Below are positions 39,673 to 49,215 of a DNA stretch of 64,000 bases, one piece after another. The DNA comes from CAVRXQ01 sp963725215 (GTDB lineage: Bacteria > Actinomycetota > Acidimicrobiia > Acidimicrobiales > Bog-793): assembly GCA_963725215.1 (NCBI GenBank), contig CAVRXQ010000002.1, positions 644,087-708,086 on the forward strand, written 5' to 3'. Within the stretch, counting starts at the first letter, position 1. Each line of letters opens with the position of its first letter. The notes below the pieces were generated by a model. The model saw only the letters and a list, made by a program, of their open reading frames with translations. It ran no database searches and was not told where the DNA came from. Position numbers and translations under genes: made by a program.

Positions 39673-42066
39673 CTACTTCTTCGCGAGCTTCGCCTCGAGG
39701 TCGACGACGCGCTGAGTTGTCTTCAGCACGGTGTCGGGGTTAAGGCTCATCGAGTCGATGCCGATCTCGACCAAGTACTCCGCCATCTCCGGATAGTCCG
39801 ATGGCGCCTGGCCGCAAAGCCCCGAGTGAATGTTGTTCCGCTTGCATCCCTCGACTGCGAGCTTCAGCATCGCTTTCACACCCGGGTCGCGCTCGTCGTA
39901 GTCGAATGCGACCGTCGCCGAGTCACGGTCGACACCCAGCGTGAGCTGGGTGAGGTCGTTCGAGCCGATCGAGAACCCGTCGAAGAGCTTCGAGAACTCA
40001 TCGATCAGGACGACGTTGTTCGGGATCTCGCACATCGCGTAGACCTTGAGTCGGTTGTCCCCACGACGGAGTCCGTACTCCGCCATCTTGTCGAGAACCT
40101 GCTTCGCTTCTTCGACACGACGGACGAAGGGGATCATCAAGATGACGTTCGTGAGCCCCATTTCCTCGCGGACTCTCTTCATCGCCTTGCACTCGAGCTC
40201 GAAGCCCTCCTCGTACCCGGGGTGGGCGTAACGCGACGCGCCACGCCAGCCGAGCATCGGGTTGTCTTCCTTGGGCTCGAAGGCGGCGCCGCCGAGCAGG
40301 CTCGCGTACTCGTTCGTCTTGAAGTCCGACATCCGCACGACGACCGGCTTTGGCCAGAAGGCCGCGGCGATCGTGCCGATGCCCTCGGAGAGTCGCTCGA
40401 CGAAGAACGTCGCGCCGTCCGGGTAGCACCACGTGAGCCGCTCGATCGCGGCGCGGGCCTCGGGATCAGAGACCTTCTCCGGGTGCAACAGTGCGAGCGG
40501 GTGCGCCCGGATCGACTCCGAGACGATGAACTCCATCCGCGCGAGCCCGACTCCGTCGTTCGGCAGGAACGACGTTTTGAAGGCGAGGTCGGGGTTGCCG
40601 AGGTTGATCATGATCTTCGTCTTCGGCCGAGCCATCCCCTCGACGTCGGTCTTTTCGACGTGGAAGGCGATCTCACCGCGATACACGCGGCCCGAGTCGC
40701 CCTCTGCGCACGACACCGTCACGATCCCCGCTTTGGCGAGCACGGTCGTCGCGTCGCCGCAACCTACGACGGCCGGGATTCCGAGCTCCCTCGCGACGAT
40801 CGCCGCGTGGCACGTCCGTCCGCCACGATTCGTCACGATCGCTGCTGCGGTCTTCATCACCGGTTCCCAGTCGGGCGTCGTCGTGTCAGAGACGAGGACC
40901 TCGCCGGGCTGGAATTCGCTCAGGCGCGAGAGATCGGAGATGACCCTCGCCGGTCCCGTCGCGATCTTCTGGCCGACCGAACGACCCTCGGTGATGACCG
41001 CTCCTGTCGCGTCCAAGACGTAGGTCTCGAGCATCGTCGCCCGCTTCAGCGAGGCGACGGTCTCCGGCCGAGCCTGGACCATGTACACGGTGTTGTCGAG
41101 GCCGTCCTTCGCCCATTCGATGTCCATCGGCGTCCCGTAGTGCTTCTCGATCGCGATCGCGCAGTCGGCGAGCTCGAGCACGTCCTCGTCGGTCACGCAA
41201 AAGCGCTCGCGGTCAGATCGCGGTGTCGGGATGTTGCGCGTCGTCTGCTTCGATCCGCCTTCGGCGAAGATCATCTTCACCGCCTTGTCGCCGAGCACCC
41301 GCCTCAGCACGGCGCGGTGGCCCCGTTCGAAGGTCGGCTTGTGCACGTAGAACTCGTCCGGGTCAACAGCACCCTGGACGACGTTCTCGCCGAGCCCGTA
41401 CGCGCCGGTGACGAAGACGACGTCACGGAAGCCGGACTCGGTGTCAAGCGAGAAGATCACCCCGGACGCTGCGAGATCCGAGCGCACCATCTTCATCACG
41501 CCGATCGACAGCGCGACCTTGAAGTGATCGAATCCTTGGTCGACGCGATAGTGGATCGCGCGGTCGGTGAACATCGACGCGAAGCACCGCCTGCAGGCGT
41601 CGAGCAGGTGGTCCTCGCCTCTAATGTTGAGGAAGGTCTCCTGCTGGCCGGCGAAGCTCGCGTTCGGGAGGTCCTCGGCGGTCGCGGATGACCGCACTGC
41701 GACGCTGAGGTCCTCGCCGTACTCGACCTTCAGCTGAGAGTACGCCTCGAGGATCTCATCCGCGAGGTCCTTCGGGATACCTGCGCCGTAGACGATGTCG
41801 CGGGCACGCTGGCCGCGCCGGGCGAGGTCGGAGACGTTCGATGGGTCGAGCCCGTCGAGGGCGAGGTGCAGCGGGCGCCAGGCGTCCGCCTCGTCGAGCA
41901 TGTGGCGGTATGAGTCGGCGGTGATCGCGAACCCGTGCGGCACGCGCACCCCCGCGCCGGAGAGCTGTTGATACATCTCGCCGAGGGAAGCGTTCTTTCC
42001 GCCGACCGAAGCGACATCACCAATCCCGAACTCCTCGAAGAACTTCACGTACTTGAACTCGTTCAT
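39673..42066 (-). CDS. ppsA: Phosphoenolpyruvate synthase
   Basis: A 797-residue enzyme, the usual PpsA length, converting pyruvate and ATP to PEP, AMP and phosphate. The N-terminal ATP-binding domain starts VASVGGKNASLGEMYQQL; the phosphorylated His420 lies in GGRTCHAAIVARELGIPAVVG (shown as GRTCHAAIV); the C-terminal PEP/pyruvate barrel carries SNDLTQLTLGVDRD and the catalytic Cys in HSGLCGQAPS. It is gluconeogenic. ATG at 42066 has GAAGGGG upstream; the open frame runs 23 codons further without conservation. Pyruvate kinase, the opposing enzyme, lies 219 bases upstream on the same strand. Confidence 0.94.
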   Translation of the reverse strand: MNEFKYVKFFEEFGIGDVASVGGKNASLGEMYQQLSGAGVRVPHGFAITADSYRHMLDEADAWRPLHLALDGLDPSNVSDLARRGQRARDIVYGAGIPKDLADEILEAYSQLKVEYGEDLSVAVRSSATAEDLPNASFAGQQETFLNIRGEDHLLDACRRCFASMFTDRAIHYRVDQGFDHFKVALSIGVMKMVRSDLAASGVIFSLDTESGFRDVVFVTGAYGLGENVVQGAVDPDEFYVHKPTFERGHRAVLRRVLGDKAVKMIFAEGGSKQTTRNIPTPRSDRERFCVTDEDVLELADCAIAIEKHYGTPMDIEWAKDGLDNTVYMVQARPETVASLKRATMLETYVLDATGAVITEGRSVGQKIATGPARVISDLSRLSEFQPGEVLVSDTTTPDWEPVMKTAAAIVTNRGGRTCHAAIVARELGIPAVVGCGDATTVLAKAGIVTVSCAEGDSGRVYRGEIAFHVEKTDVEGMARPKTKIMINLGNPDLAFKTSFLPNDGVGLARMEFIVSESIRAHPLALLHPEKVSDPEARAAIERLTWCYPDGATFFVERLSEGIGTIAAAFWPKPVVVRMSDFKTNEYASLLGGAAFEPKEDNPMLGWRGASRYAHPGYEEGFELECKAMKRVREEMGLTNVILMIPFVRRVEEAKQVLDKMAEYGLRRGDNRLKVYAMCEIPNNVVLIDEFSKLFDGFSIGSNDLTQLTLGVDRDSATVAFDYDERDPGVKAMLKLAVEGCKRNNIHSGLCGQAPSDYPEMAEYLVEIGIDSMSLNPDTVLKTTQRVVDLEAKLAKK

Positions 42067-42285
42067 CGTCGCCCCTTCTCGCGATCCGCGTTCCCCTGCG
42101 CGTCGGACGCGCCACGCGGATGCGCCTGCACTCATTTCGAGTGTCCGGCGAAAAGGTCGCTAGGAGAAGGGCCCAACGTCACACAAAAAAGGGCTTGCTT
42201 CGCCCCCTGTTGTGCAGGTTGCGGAATGGTTCCCGAGGCGAAAAGGGCGAATCTGCGGGCTGCAGCGGCGCGGATCCTCTCGGCC

Positions 42286-43758
42286 TCAGGGAACCCGGAT
42301 GACCTGCAAGGTGTCGGCAACAGAGACTTCGGCGGCCGGGGACCCCGCAAGGGCGACGACGATGTCGCCGCTTCGCGCCGCGCCGATCGAAACCGCCGCG
42401 TCGACGCCCTGGCGGATGACGTCGTCGGTCGTCGAGGTCTCTTCGGAGGTCACCGCCTCGACCCCCCAGCTCGTCGCGAGTTGGCGACGCACCCGCTCTG
42501 TCGTCGTAACGGCGATGATCGGCATCTTCGGACGGAACCGCGAAATCGCGCGTGCCGTCGCTCCAGAACGCGTGCACGCGATGATCGCCACCGCGTCGAG
42601 CTCGAGCGCCGCGCGCCAAGCCGCGCCGGTGATCGCCGCCGTGATGTGAGCCGCAGAGTCCGGTGGACCCGCGATCTCTTGTGGTGCAAGGCCGCGTCCC
42701 CAGTTCACATAGTCGAAATCGACCTCGGCGCGAAGGACGATCCGCGCCATCGTCTCGACGACGCGCACTGGGTCGGTTCCGATCGCGGTCTCGCCCGAAA
42801 GCATTACCGCACTCGTGCCGTCGAGCACCGCGTTCGCAACATCGGTCACCTCGGCACGGGTCGGAAGAGGCGCTTCGATCATCGACTCGAGCATCTGCGT
42901 CGCAGTGATCACGGGGAGACCGAGTCGGACGCCGGTACGGATGATCAGCTTCTGCAGGTGCGGCACGTCCTCCAGGTTCACTCGCATCCCGAGATCGCCG
43001 CGCGCAACCATGACCGCGTCCGATGCGCACAACACCGCGTCCAAGTGCTCGACGCCATCGGGAGTCTCGATCTTCGCGACGAGCATCGCGTCATCGCCTT
43101 TGAGCGCCTTTCGCGCCCGCCGCATGTCGTCTGGCCCACGGACAAAAGACACCGCGATCATCTCGACCCGTTCTTCCACGAGTCGCTCGATGCGCTCGAG
43201 GTCCTCCTCGGTCGGCGTCGTCAAGCTAAGTCGATGCGAGGGGACCGTCACCCCGGGCCGTCCTTGCAACCTCCCTCCGCCCGCCGCGACGCAAACCACG
43301 TCGCCGTTCTTTCGCCCTGAGACGAGCAAGACGACGCCGCCGTCACCGATCGCGACGCGATCGCCTTCGGCGAGGTCGGCGACGGCTGCGTCGAGTCCCA
43401 CGCCAATGCGCCCCGCGTCGCTCGTCCTCGCGACGGACCCCGGTGCGAGAAGCACCTCGCTGCCCGCGACGACCACGACTCCTCCGACGGGGAAGGGAGT
43501 CGCGCGGATCTTCGGACCGGGCAGGTCGGCGAGTATCGCAACCCCGGGCGCGAACTCGCGCACTCGATGGATCCGCTCGATCGACGCCGACGTCGGACCG
43601 TGGGCGAGGGATACCCGGGCGACGTCCACCCCCGCCTCGGCGAGAGCACGCAAAGTGTCGGCGTCATCTGACGCCGGCCCGATCGTCGCCACGATCTTCG
43701 TCCGTCGGCGGGCGTCACGGGCGCGGGGCGTCGAGGCGTCAGCGGCGGTCACGGACAC
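42286..43758 (-). CDS. pyk: Pyruvate kinase, probably K+-independent
   Basis: A 490-residue pyruvate kinase. TKIVATIGPASDD opens it, the substrate/Mg2+ site is VAKIETPDGV and VMVARGDLGMRV, and VITATQMLESMIEAPLPTRAEVTDVANAVLDGTSAVMLSGETAIG (shown in family terms) is complete. The K+ site is changed: the usual NFSHG reads SLAHG, and the usual TKGPEIR reads LPGPKIR. Lys in place of that Glu is a known mark of K+-independent pyruvate kinases. GTG start at 43758. The last ~120 residues form the allosteric domain. It lies directly upstream of ppsA. Confidence 0.94.
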   Translation of the reverse strand: MSVTAADASTPRARDARRRTKIVATIGPASDDADTLRALAEAGVDVARVSLAHGPTSASIERIHRVREFAPGVAILADLPGPKIRATPFPVGGVVVVAGSEVLLAPGSVARTSDAGRIGVGLDAAVADLAEGDRVAIGDGGVVLLVSGRKNGDVVCVAAGGGRLQGRPGVTVPSHRLSLTTPTEEDLERIERLVEERVEMIAVSFVRGPDDMRRARKALKGDDAMLVAKIETPDGVEHLDAVLCASDAVMVARGDLGMRVNLEDVPHLQKLIIRTGVRLGLPVITATQMLESMIEAPLPTRAEVTDVANAVLDGTSAVMLSGETAIGTDPVRVVETMARIVLRAEVDFDYVNWGRGLAPQEIAGPPDSAAHITAAITGAAWRAALELDAVAIIACTRSGATARAISRFRPKMPIIAVTTTERVRRQLATSWGVEAVTSEETSTTDDVIRQGVDAAVSIGAARSGDIVVALAGSPAAEVSVADTLQVIRVP

Positions 43759-43800
43759 AGTTTCGCCGAGATCACGCCCGAGTTCGCGCGACCCTTCGTT

Positions 43801-45192
43801 TCAGCTCGCCGGGCTGACCGAGCTCATGTTGAACTCCGCGACACGAAGCGGTGGCATCGCGGTGCGGTTCGCCCACTCGTGCCACTCGCGTGAAAGCGCG
43901 CGTTCGGTTCGGCCGGCCTCGATCGTGCGGGCGAGCACGTCGAGCGGGCTCTCATTGAAGCGGAAGTTGTTCACGGCCGCGACGATCTCACCATCTTCGA
44001 CGAGGTACACGCCGTCGCGTGTGAGCCCCGTGACGAGCAGGTTCGACCGGTCGACCTCGCGGATGTACCAAAGGCATGTCAAAAGGAGTCCGCGCTGACA
44101 GTGCCCGACGAGGTCATCCGAGGTGGCGTTCGCTCCCTGAAGAGTGAGGATCGCATTGTCGACCCCAGGGGTGAACGCCACGTTCGAACGGCGCGCCCCC
44201 GCACGGTGGTAGCGGAGGTGCTCGAGCGTGCCCTCGTGCAACCAGTACGTCTTTTCCGCCGGCGCCCCGTTGTCGAAGACCGACGAGTCCGTCCCAGAAG
44301 ACGTGGCGACAACGAACGGCGGGCACTCGAGACCTGGCGCCGCCGGATCGCCGTAGAGATCGAAGGACTTTTCGGTGAGCCGTTCGCCGACGCGCGTCCC
44401 GCCATCACGTCCGGAAAAGACCGTCCCACCGTCTTCGGCATCCCGGCCGCTCGCCGCGAAATCGAACTCCAGGACGAGGTCGGCGACGGCGTCGGGAGGA
44501 AGCACCACCTCGTAGCGACCGGCGGGAAGCTCGACCTTTCTCTTCGCCGCGGCGAGTCTGCCCTGCAGTTTCACGTCGAGGTCGTGCACCGAGACGTCTG
44601 AGAAATCCGGCGTCCCGATCCCCGCCCAGGTCGATGCGGAGCCATCGGACGAACGCTCGACGAGCTCGAACGACCCGGTCGGCTGGACGAATCGACGACG
44701 GGTGCCCGCCGAGGTCCCGAGGTAGATCGTGCGCACCTCGTGGGTGGCGAATCCCGATACCAACCGGCCGCTCGCCCGCGCCGCGCCGAAGGCGTCGTTC
44801 AGCTCGGTGAGCACCGACGAAAAGACCCCGAGGCCGGTTTCGACGGGACCGGATCCGAAATCGGCGTCGACCCCGTCGTCTTCGATCGGCGACGCGTCCT
44901 CCGAGGGCGTCGCGCCGGACGCCTCGCGCTCCGCGGCGGCGACGAGACTTTCGATGTCGTCCGCGCCGCTCGCCGAGACGACACCCGCGCGCGCATCTTC
45001 TCCCGCGCCCTCGATCGCGATGACGCTCACGCGGCGATCCCGTCGCACGCCGTTCGTCGTCGTCGTGTTGTTGGCGAAGCGAACATTCGCGTCGACGACG
45101 TCTTCGACGATGACGACCGACTCCCCCGACGCAGCCCGCAGCGCGCGTTCGACAACCTCAGGGGCGGGGACCAGCCCCGAGTCGATCGTCAT
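43801..45192 (-). CDS. tldE: TldE/PmbA family metalloprotease partner
   Basis: A 463-residue PmbA/TldE-type subunit. It lacks the HExxxH zinc motif of TldD, as expected, and keeps the family features RFANNTTTTNG near residue 40 and VGHCQRGLLLTCLWYIREVD and VEDGEIVAAVNNFRFNESP at the C-terminus (quoted in family terms). TldD/TldE form a heterodimer that degrades unfolded peptides and matures some RiPPs. The ATG overlaps the tldD stop by 4 bases. No RiPP precursor was seen nearby. Confidence 0.9.
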   Translation of the reverse strand: MTIDSGLVPAPEVVERALRAASGESVVIVEDVVDANVRFANNTTTTNGVRRDRRVSVIAIEGAGEDARAGVVSASGADDIESLVAAAEREASGATPSEDASPIEDDGVDADFGSGPVETGLGVFSSVLTELNDAFGAARASGRLVSGFATHEVRTIYLGTSAGTRRRFVQPTGSFELVERSSDGSASTWAGIGTPDFSDVSVHDLDVKLQGRLAAAKRKVELPAGRYEVVLPPDAVADLVLEFDFAASGRDAEDGGTVFSGRDGGTRVGERLTEKSFDLYGDPAAPGLECPPFVVATSSGTDSSVFDNGAPAEKTYWLHEGTLEHLRYHRAGARRSNVAFTPGVDNAILTLQGANATSDDLVGHCQRGLLLTCLWYIREVDRSNLLVTGLTRDGVYLVEDGEIVAAVNNFRFNESPLDVLARTIEAGRTERALSREWHEWANRTAMPPLRVAEFNMSSVSPAS

Positions 45193-46694
45193 CGTCCCGC
45201 CTCTGCCCGGGTGTTCAAGATCCGCACGCCAGCGAATACTGCGGACGGACAGCCGTGACTCACCGGCGCCACCTGGCCGGGCTGTCCCTTCCCGCAGTTG
45301 AACGCGCCGCACAGCAGATACGTCGATTCGCCGCCGAGCGCGATGAGCGATCCCCAGAAATCGGTCGTCGTCGCCTGGTACGCAGCGTCGCGTAGCTGAC
45401 CGACAAGCCGACCGTGCTCAATTTTGAAGAAGCGCTGTCCCGTGAACTGGAAGTTGTAGCGCTGCATGTCAATCGACCAGCTCTTGTCGCCGACGATGTA
45501 GATGCCGCTTTCGACAGAAGAGATGAGCTCCTCGGTCGAGGGCCCGGGGTTCGCAGCGGGACGCAGAGAGACGTTCGCCATTCGTTGCATCGGGACGTTG
45601 AGCGGAGAATCAGCGAACGCGCAACCGTTCGATCGCGGAAAGCCCTGCCGCTTCGCGAACCGCCGGTCCAGCTGGTAACCGACCAGCACGCCGGATTTCA
45701 CAAGGTCGAAGCTCTGCGCGCCGACCCCTTCGTCGTCGTACGCGACGGTCGCGAGGCCATACGGCGTCGTGCGGTCGCCGGTAACGCTCATCAACTCGGA
45801 GCCGTACTTCAGCGATCCGAGCTTGTCGAAAGTGGCGAACGACGTCCCTGCGTACGCCGCTTCGTAGCCGAGCGCCCGGTCGAGCTCCGTCGCGTGACCG
45901 ACGGACTCGTGGATCGTGAGCCACAGGTTCGTCGGGTCGATGACGAGGTCGTACGCGCCGGGCTCGACCGAGGGCGATTTCCGCTTCTCGGCGAGAAGCC
46001 CGGGGATCGTGGCCAGCTCGGCTTCGAAGTCCCAGCCCTCGCCGTCTAAGTACTCGTAGCCGCGCCCAACCGGCGGGGCGACGGTGCGCATCGTCTCGAA
46101 GCCCGTCTCTCCGTCGCCGACCGCGAGCGCCTCGATGCTCGGGTGGAGACGGACGCGCCGCTGGGTCGTGACCGTGTTGTCGGAGTCTGCGTAGTACTTG
46201 TCCTCGGCGACCGCCATCAGCGTCGCGGTTACGTGATCGACGCCTTCGGCCCGCAGGAGGTCCGCGCTCCACGATTCGAAGCGGGTCACCTTTTCCTGCA
46301 GCGGCACCTCGGTCGGATCGTGCCGGTGCGGGGCGACCCAATCCGACACGCCGTGCGGTGGCTCGTCAGCGAGCTCGACGCGCTCACCTCCCGCCGATGC
46401 GGTGATCCGAGCGGCCTCGGCGGCAATCTCCGCGAGCCCTGCCGCGTCGTCTGGTCGCATCGCGACCGTGGCCGCGAACCCGATCGAGCCGTCTTTGATC
46501 ACGCGCAGACCCATGCCGACTGAGCGGTCGTCGACGGTGCCTTCGACGCGCGCGTCGCGCATCGCGAGGATCTGCGTTCGCAGCTGCGAGACGCGCAGCT
46601 CGGCTCGCTCGCATCCAAGCTCGCTTGCGCGCCCGAGCGCGGCCGATCTCAGCGCGTCGAATGGCAGGGTCGCGAATTCGTCGTCGTTTGGCAA
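45189..46694 (-). CDS. tldD: TldD family metalloprotease
   Basis: A 501-residue zinc protease subunit. The active site HESVGH (HExxxH) lies in LWLTIHESVGHATELD near residue 260, followed by further ligands near the C-terminal Cys-rich end GAFNCGKGQPGQ. RVIKDGSIGFAATVAM in the first third is also typical. The start is TTG at 46694, supported by GGAGGT 4 bases upstream; the first codons read LPNDDEFATL. It forms an operon with tldE. The rhodanese gene lies 49 bases upstream on the same strand. Confidence 0.93.
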   Translation of the reverse strand: MPNDDEFATLPFDALRSAALGRASELGCERAELRVSQLRTQILAMRDARVEGTVDDRSVGMGLRVIKDGSIGFAATVAMRPDDAAGLAEIAAEAARITASAGGERVELADEPPHGVSDWVAPHRHDPTEVPLQEKVTRFESWSADLLRAEGVDHVTATLMAVAEDKYYADSDNTVTTQRRVRLHPSIEALAVGDGETGFETMRTVAPPVGRGYEYLDGEGWDFEAELATIPGLLAEKRKSPSVEPGAYDLVIDPTNLWLTIHESVGHATELDRALGYEAAYAGTSFATFDKLGSLKYGSELMSVTGDRTTPYGLATVAYDDEGVGAQSFDLVKSGVLVGYQLDRRFAKRQGFPRSNGCAFADSPLNVPMQRMANVSLRPAANPGPSTEELISSVESGIYIVGDKSWSIDMQRYNFQFTGQRFFKIEHGRLVGQLRDAAYQATTTDFWGSLIALGGESTYLLCGAFNCGKGQPGQVAPVSHGCPSAVFAGVRILNTRAEAGR

Positions 46695-46743
46695 CGTACC
46701 TCCGAGAAGACAAGAACCCCGGCGACGCTATTCGATCTGGTGT

Positions 46744-47085
46744 CTAAATAACGATCCCGGGACCGGCGTCAGAAACCACAGGCAGGTTCGCGTCCTGCCA
46801 CGCGACCATCCCGCCTTCGAGGTTGAATGCGTGAAAACCTGCCGCGTTGAGCGCAACGGTTGCGAGCGCAGAACGCGACCCGGTGCGGCAGACGAGGATG
46901 ATCGTGTCGTCCTTGGAGAGCTCGCCCGTTCGCAGTGCGAGCTCGCCGATTGGGATCGCGACCGCATTTTCGGCGCGACCGGCGACGAACTCTTCCGGCT
47001 CACGCACGTCGAGCAACACCGCGTCAGCGCGCAGCAGCGTCGCCGCTCGCCCGACGTCGACCGAGGGAACGGCGTCGTCGTTCAA
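46744..47085 (-). CDS. Rhodanese domain protein (single domain)
   Basis: A 113-residue sulfurtransferase-like domain. The active-site loop CRTGSRS with its catalytic cysteine, DVREPEEF near residue 26, and AGFHAFNLEGGMVAW are all family marks. The function is likely sulfur relay or persulfide handling. The start is TTG at 47085, with AGGAGGTGG 4 bases upstream, so it is well supported. It is divergent from murT-gatD and in line with tldD-tldE. Confidence 0.92.
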   Translation of the reverse strand: MNDDAVPSVDVGRAATLLRADAVLLDVREPEEFVAGRAENAVAIPIGELALRTGELSKDDTIILVCRTGSRSALATVALNAAGFHAFNLEGGMVAWQDANLPVVSDAGPGIVI

Positions 47086-47160
47086 TCTCCACCTCCTTTG
47101 TCGAGCCGATGCTACGGACCGATCCGATCTACTGCGACGCTCTCATTAGCGTCGGTGGCC

Positions 47161-49215
47161 GTGGACGACACCGTCTCCCGTACGACGAACGGCCTGCGGA
47201 TACGCGCCGCGACAACCGCGCTTCGCGTCGCGTCAAAGGCTTCGCGGCTCGCGAACTTCGGCTCGGGTTCGACTATCGGTGGGCGAGTCGGCCTGCTGCT
47301 CGCCCCGGACCTCCTCGAGCGCCTCGGAGTTGGCCGGACGGTCGTGCTCGTCACCGGGACGAACGGCAAGACGACGACGACGCGGCTGATCGCCGAAGCC
47401 CTCGGCGGACGAGACGTCGTCGCCACCTCCGAGGCAGGGGCGAACCTTCCGAGCGGGCTCGCCGGCGCCCTCGCGCTCTCGCCCCCGGGCGCACCCGCCG
47501 TCTTGGAGGTCGACGAGCGCTACCTCGGCGTCGCGGGGGCCGCGCTCCATCCAGTGGTGATCGTCCTTCTCAACGCGTCGCGGGACCAGCTCGACCGGAT
47601 GAGCGAGGTCCGGATGGTCGCCAATCGCTGGCACGACATGCTCGCCGGCGCCACTTCGACGGTGGTCGCGAACGCAGACGATCCTCTCGTCGTCTTCGCG
47701 GCGCGAGACGCGCCCCACGTCATCTGGGTCGGGGCGGGCGGCGTCTGGCACGACGACGCGTACCACTGCCCGGTCTGCGGCTCCCGGCTTTCCTTCTTCG
47801 CCGACGACGAGGGGTCCGACGAGAGCGGTTGGAGCTGCAGCTGCGGTTTCGCCCGCCCGCCGCTCGACGCGGCCCTCGAGGGTGACCGTCTTGTCCTCGC
47901 AGACGGCACTTCATACGAGGTGGCGATCAACCTGCCGGGCCGGTTCAACCGAGCGAACGCCGCGCTCGCCGCGATGGCGGCGAGCGCGCTCGGCGTCGAC
48001 CTCTCTTCGGCCCTCACGGCGGCAAAGAACGTCGAGACGGTCGCCGGACGGTACGCGACGGTGCGTACGAACCAAAGTGAGGTGCGCCTTCTCCTCGCGA
48101 AGAACCCCGCCGGGTGGGCGGAACTCATCTCGCTTTTGGAACAAGACGACTCGCCCCTCGTCGTCGGCATCAACGCCCGCGACGCCGACGGCCACGACCC
48201 GTCGTGGCTGTGGGACGTCCCCTTCGAACGGCTCTCGTCGCGATTTGTCGTCGCGACAGGAGAGCGCTCCCTCGACCTTGCGCTGCGCCTTCGCCACGCC
48301 GAGTTGGCGCACTCAGCAGTCGCCGACCAAATGGACGCGCTCCACGCCGCCGGATCGGGTGTGGTCGACTACGTCGGCAACTACACCGCCTTCCAATCGC
48401 TGCGGCGCGAGCTCGAGCGGCGCCACCCTCGACAGCGCGTGCCGAGCCCGCCAGTCCACGAGCCCCCAGGCGTCGCTCTGCGACAAGACGGCGCCTCTGT
48501 GCTGTCGGTCGTCGTCGTCCACCCGGACCTACTTGGCACCTACGGCGACGCGGGCAACGGCCGGGTGTTGCAAAACCGCGCCCGATGGCGCGGATACGCG
48601 GCGGAATTGGTCTTCGCCCGCTCGGACGAGCCTTTACCGGAAAGTGGTGACCTCTACCTGCTCGGCGGGGGCGAAGACGGACCCCAGGAGCACTCGGCGG
48701 AGGTGCTCTGTTCGGGGGCGCTGCGCCGCGCCGTCGATCGCGGGGCGACCGTGCTCGCGGTGTGCGCGGGGTTCCAGATCCTCGGGGAGTCGTTTCCAGG
48801 AATGAAGGGAACGGCGCGCGGCGTCGGGCTGATCGACGCCGTGACACGCCACACGAGCGATCGCCGGGCGGTCGGCGAGGTCGTCACGGACGCGACCGCC
48901 GACCCCACATGGAAGCTCGACCCGGGACGCCTGAGCGGGTTCGAGAACCACCAGGCGAGGACGCAACTCGGCCCCACGGCGCGCCCGCTCGGCGTCGTGC
49001 GCGCGGGCGTCGGCAACGGCTTCGGTCACTCAGACGGCGCGGTCCAAGGGCGGGTTTTCGCCACCTACCTCCACGGGCCGGTACTCGCCCGCAATCCGGC
49101 CCTCGCCGACTTGTTGTTGTCGCTCGCCACCGGTGACGACCTCGAAAACCTCGACGATGAAGAAGAAGAGCTGCTTCGCCGCGAGCGGTTGAAAAGCGCC
49201 CGGATCAGCCCCTAG
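47161..49215 (+). CDS. MurT-GatD fusion: lipid II isoglutaminyl synthase (both subunits in one protein)
   Basis: A 684-residue protein with two complete parts. Residues 1-~435 are MurT: Mur-ligase P-loop VTGTNGKTTTT (Lys70), a zinc ribbon CPVCG (Cys203, Cys206) paired with CSCGF near residue 225, and the DUF1727 end VVDYVGNYTAFQSL. Residues ~440-684 are GatD: GTYGDAGNG, the nucleophile Cys535 in AVCAGFQILGESF, and His638 in TYLHGPVLARNP. Together they amidate the D-glutamate of lipid II. The two are normally separate adjacent genes; here there is no stop or restart between them. GTG at 47161 is chosen (GTG 47155 also possible). It is divergent from the rhodanese. Confidence 0.93.
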   Translation: MDDTVSRTTNGLRIRAATTALRVASKASRLANFGSGSTIGGRVGLLLAPDLLERLGVGRTVVLVTGTNGKTTTTRLIAEALGGRDVVATSEAGANLPSGLAGALALSPPGAPAVLEVDERYLGVAGAALHPVVIVLLNASRDQLDRMSEVRMVANRWHDMLAGATSTVVANADDPLVVFAARDAPHVIWVGAGGVWHDDAYHCPVCGSRLSFFADDEGSDESGWSCSCGFARPPLDAALEGDRLVLADGTSYEVAINLPGRFNRANAALAAMAASALGVDLSSALTAAKNVETVAGRYATVRTNQSEVRLLLAKNPAGWAELISLLEQDDSPLVVGINARDADGHDPSWLWDVPFERLSSRFVVATGERSLDLALRLRHAELAHSAVADQMDALHAAGSGVVDYVGNYTAFQSLRRELERRHPRQRVPSPPVHEPPGVALRQDGASVLSVVVVHPDLLGTYGDAGNGRVLQNRARWRGYAAELVFARSDEPLPESGDLYLLGGGEDGPQEHSAEVLCSGALRRAVDRGATVLAVCAGFQILGESFPGMKGTARGVGLIDAVTRHTSDRRAVGEVVTDATADPTWKLDPGRLSGFENHQARTQLGPTARPLGVVRAGVGNGFGHSDGAVQGRVFATYLHGPVLARNPALADLLLSLATGDDLENLDDEEEELLRRERLKSARISP

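Noticed and set aside
39556..41691. A 711-codon open frame on the plus strand opposite ppsA
   Set aside because: It is rich in Arg, Asp, His and Glu, has no domain, and mirrors the ppsA codons; it is a GC-driven antisense shadow.
46402..47160. Extension of the murT-gatD frame ~250 codons upstream
   Set aside because: The extra part overlaps tldD and the rhodanese on the other strand and has no family similarity; GTG 47161 gives the normal MurT start.
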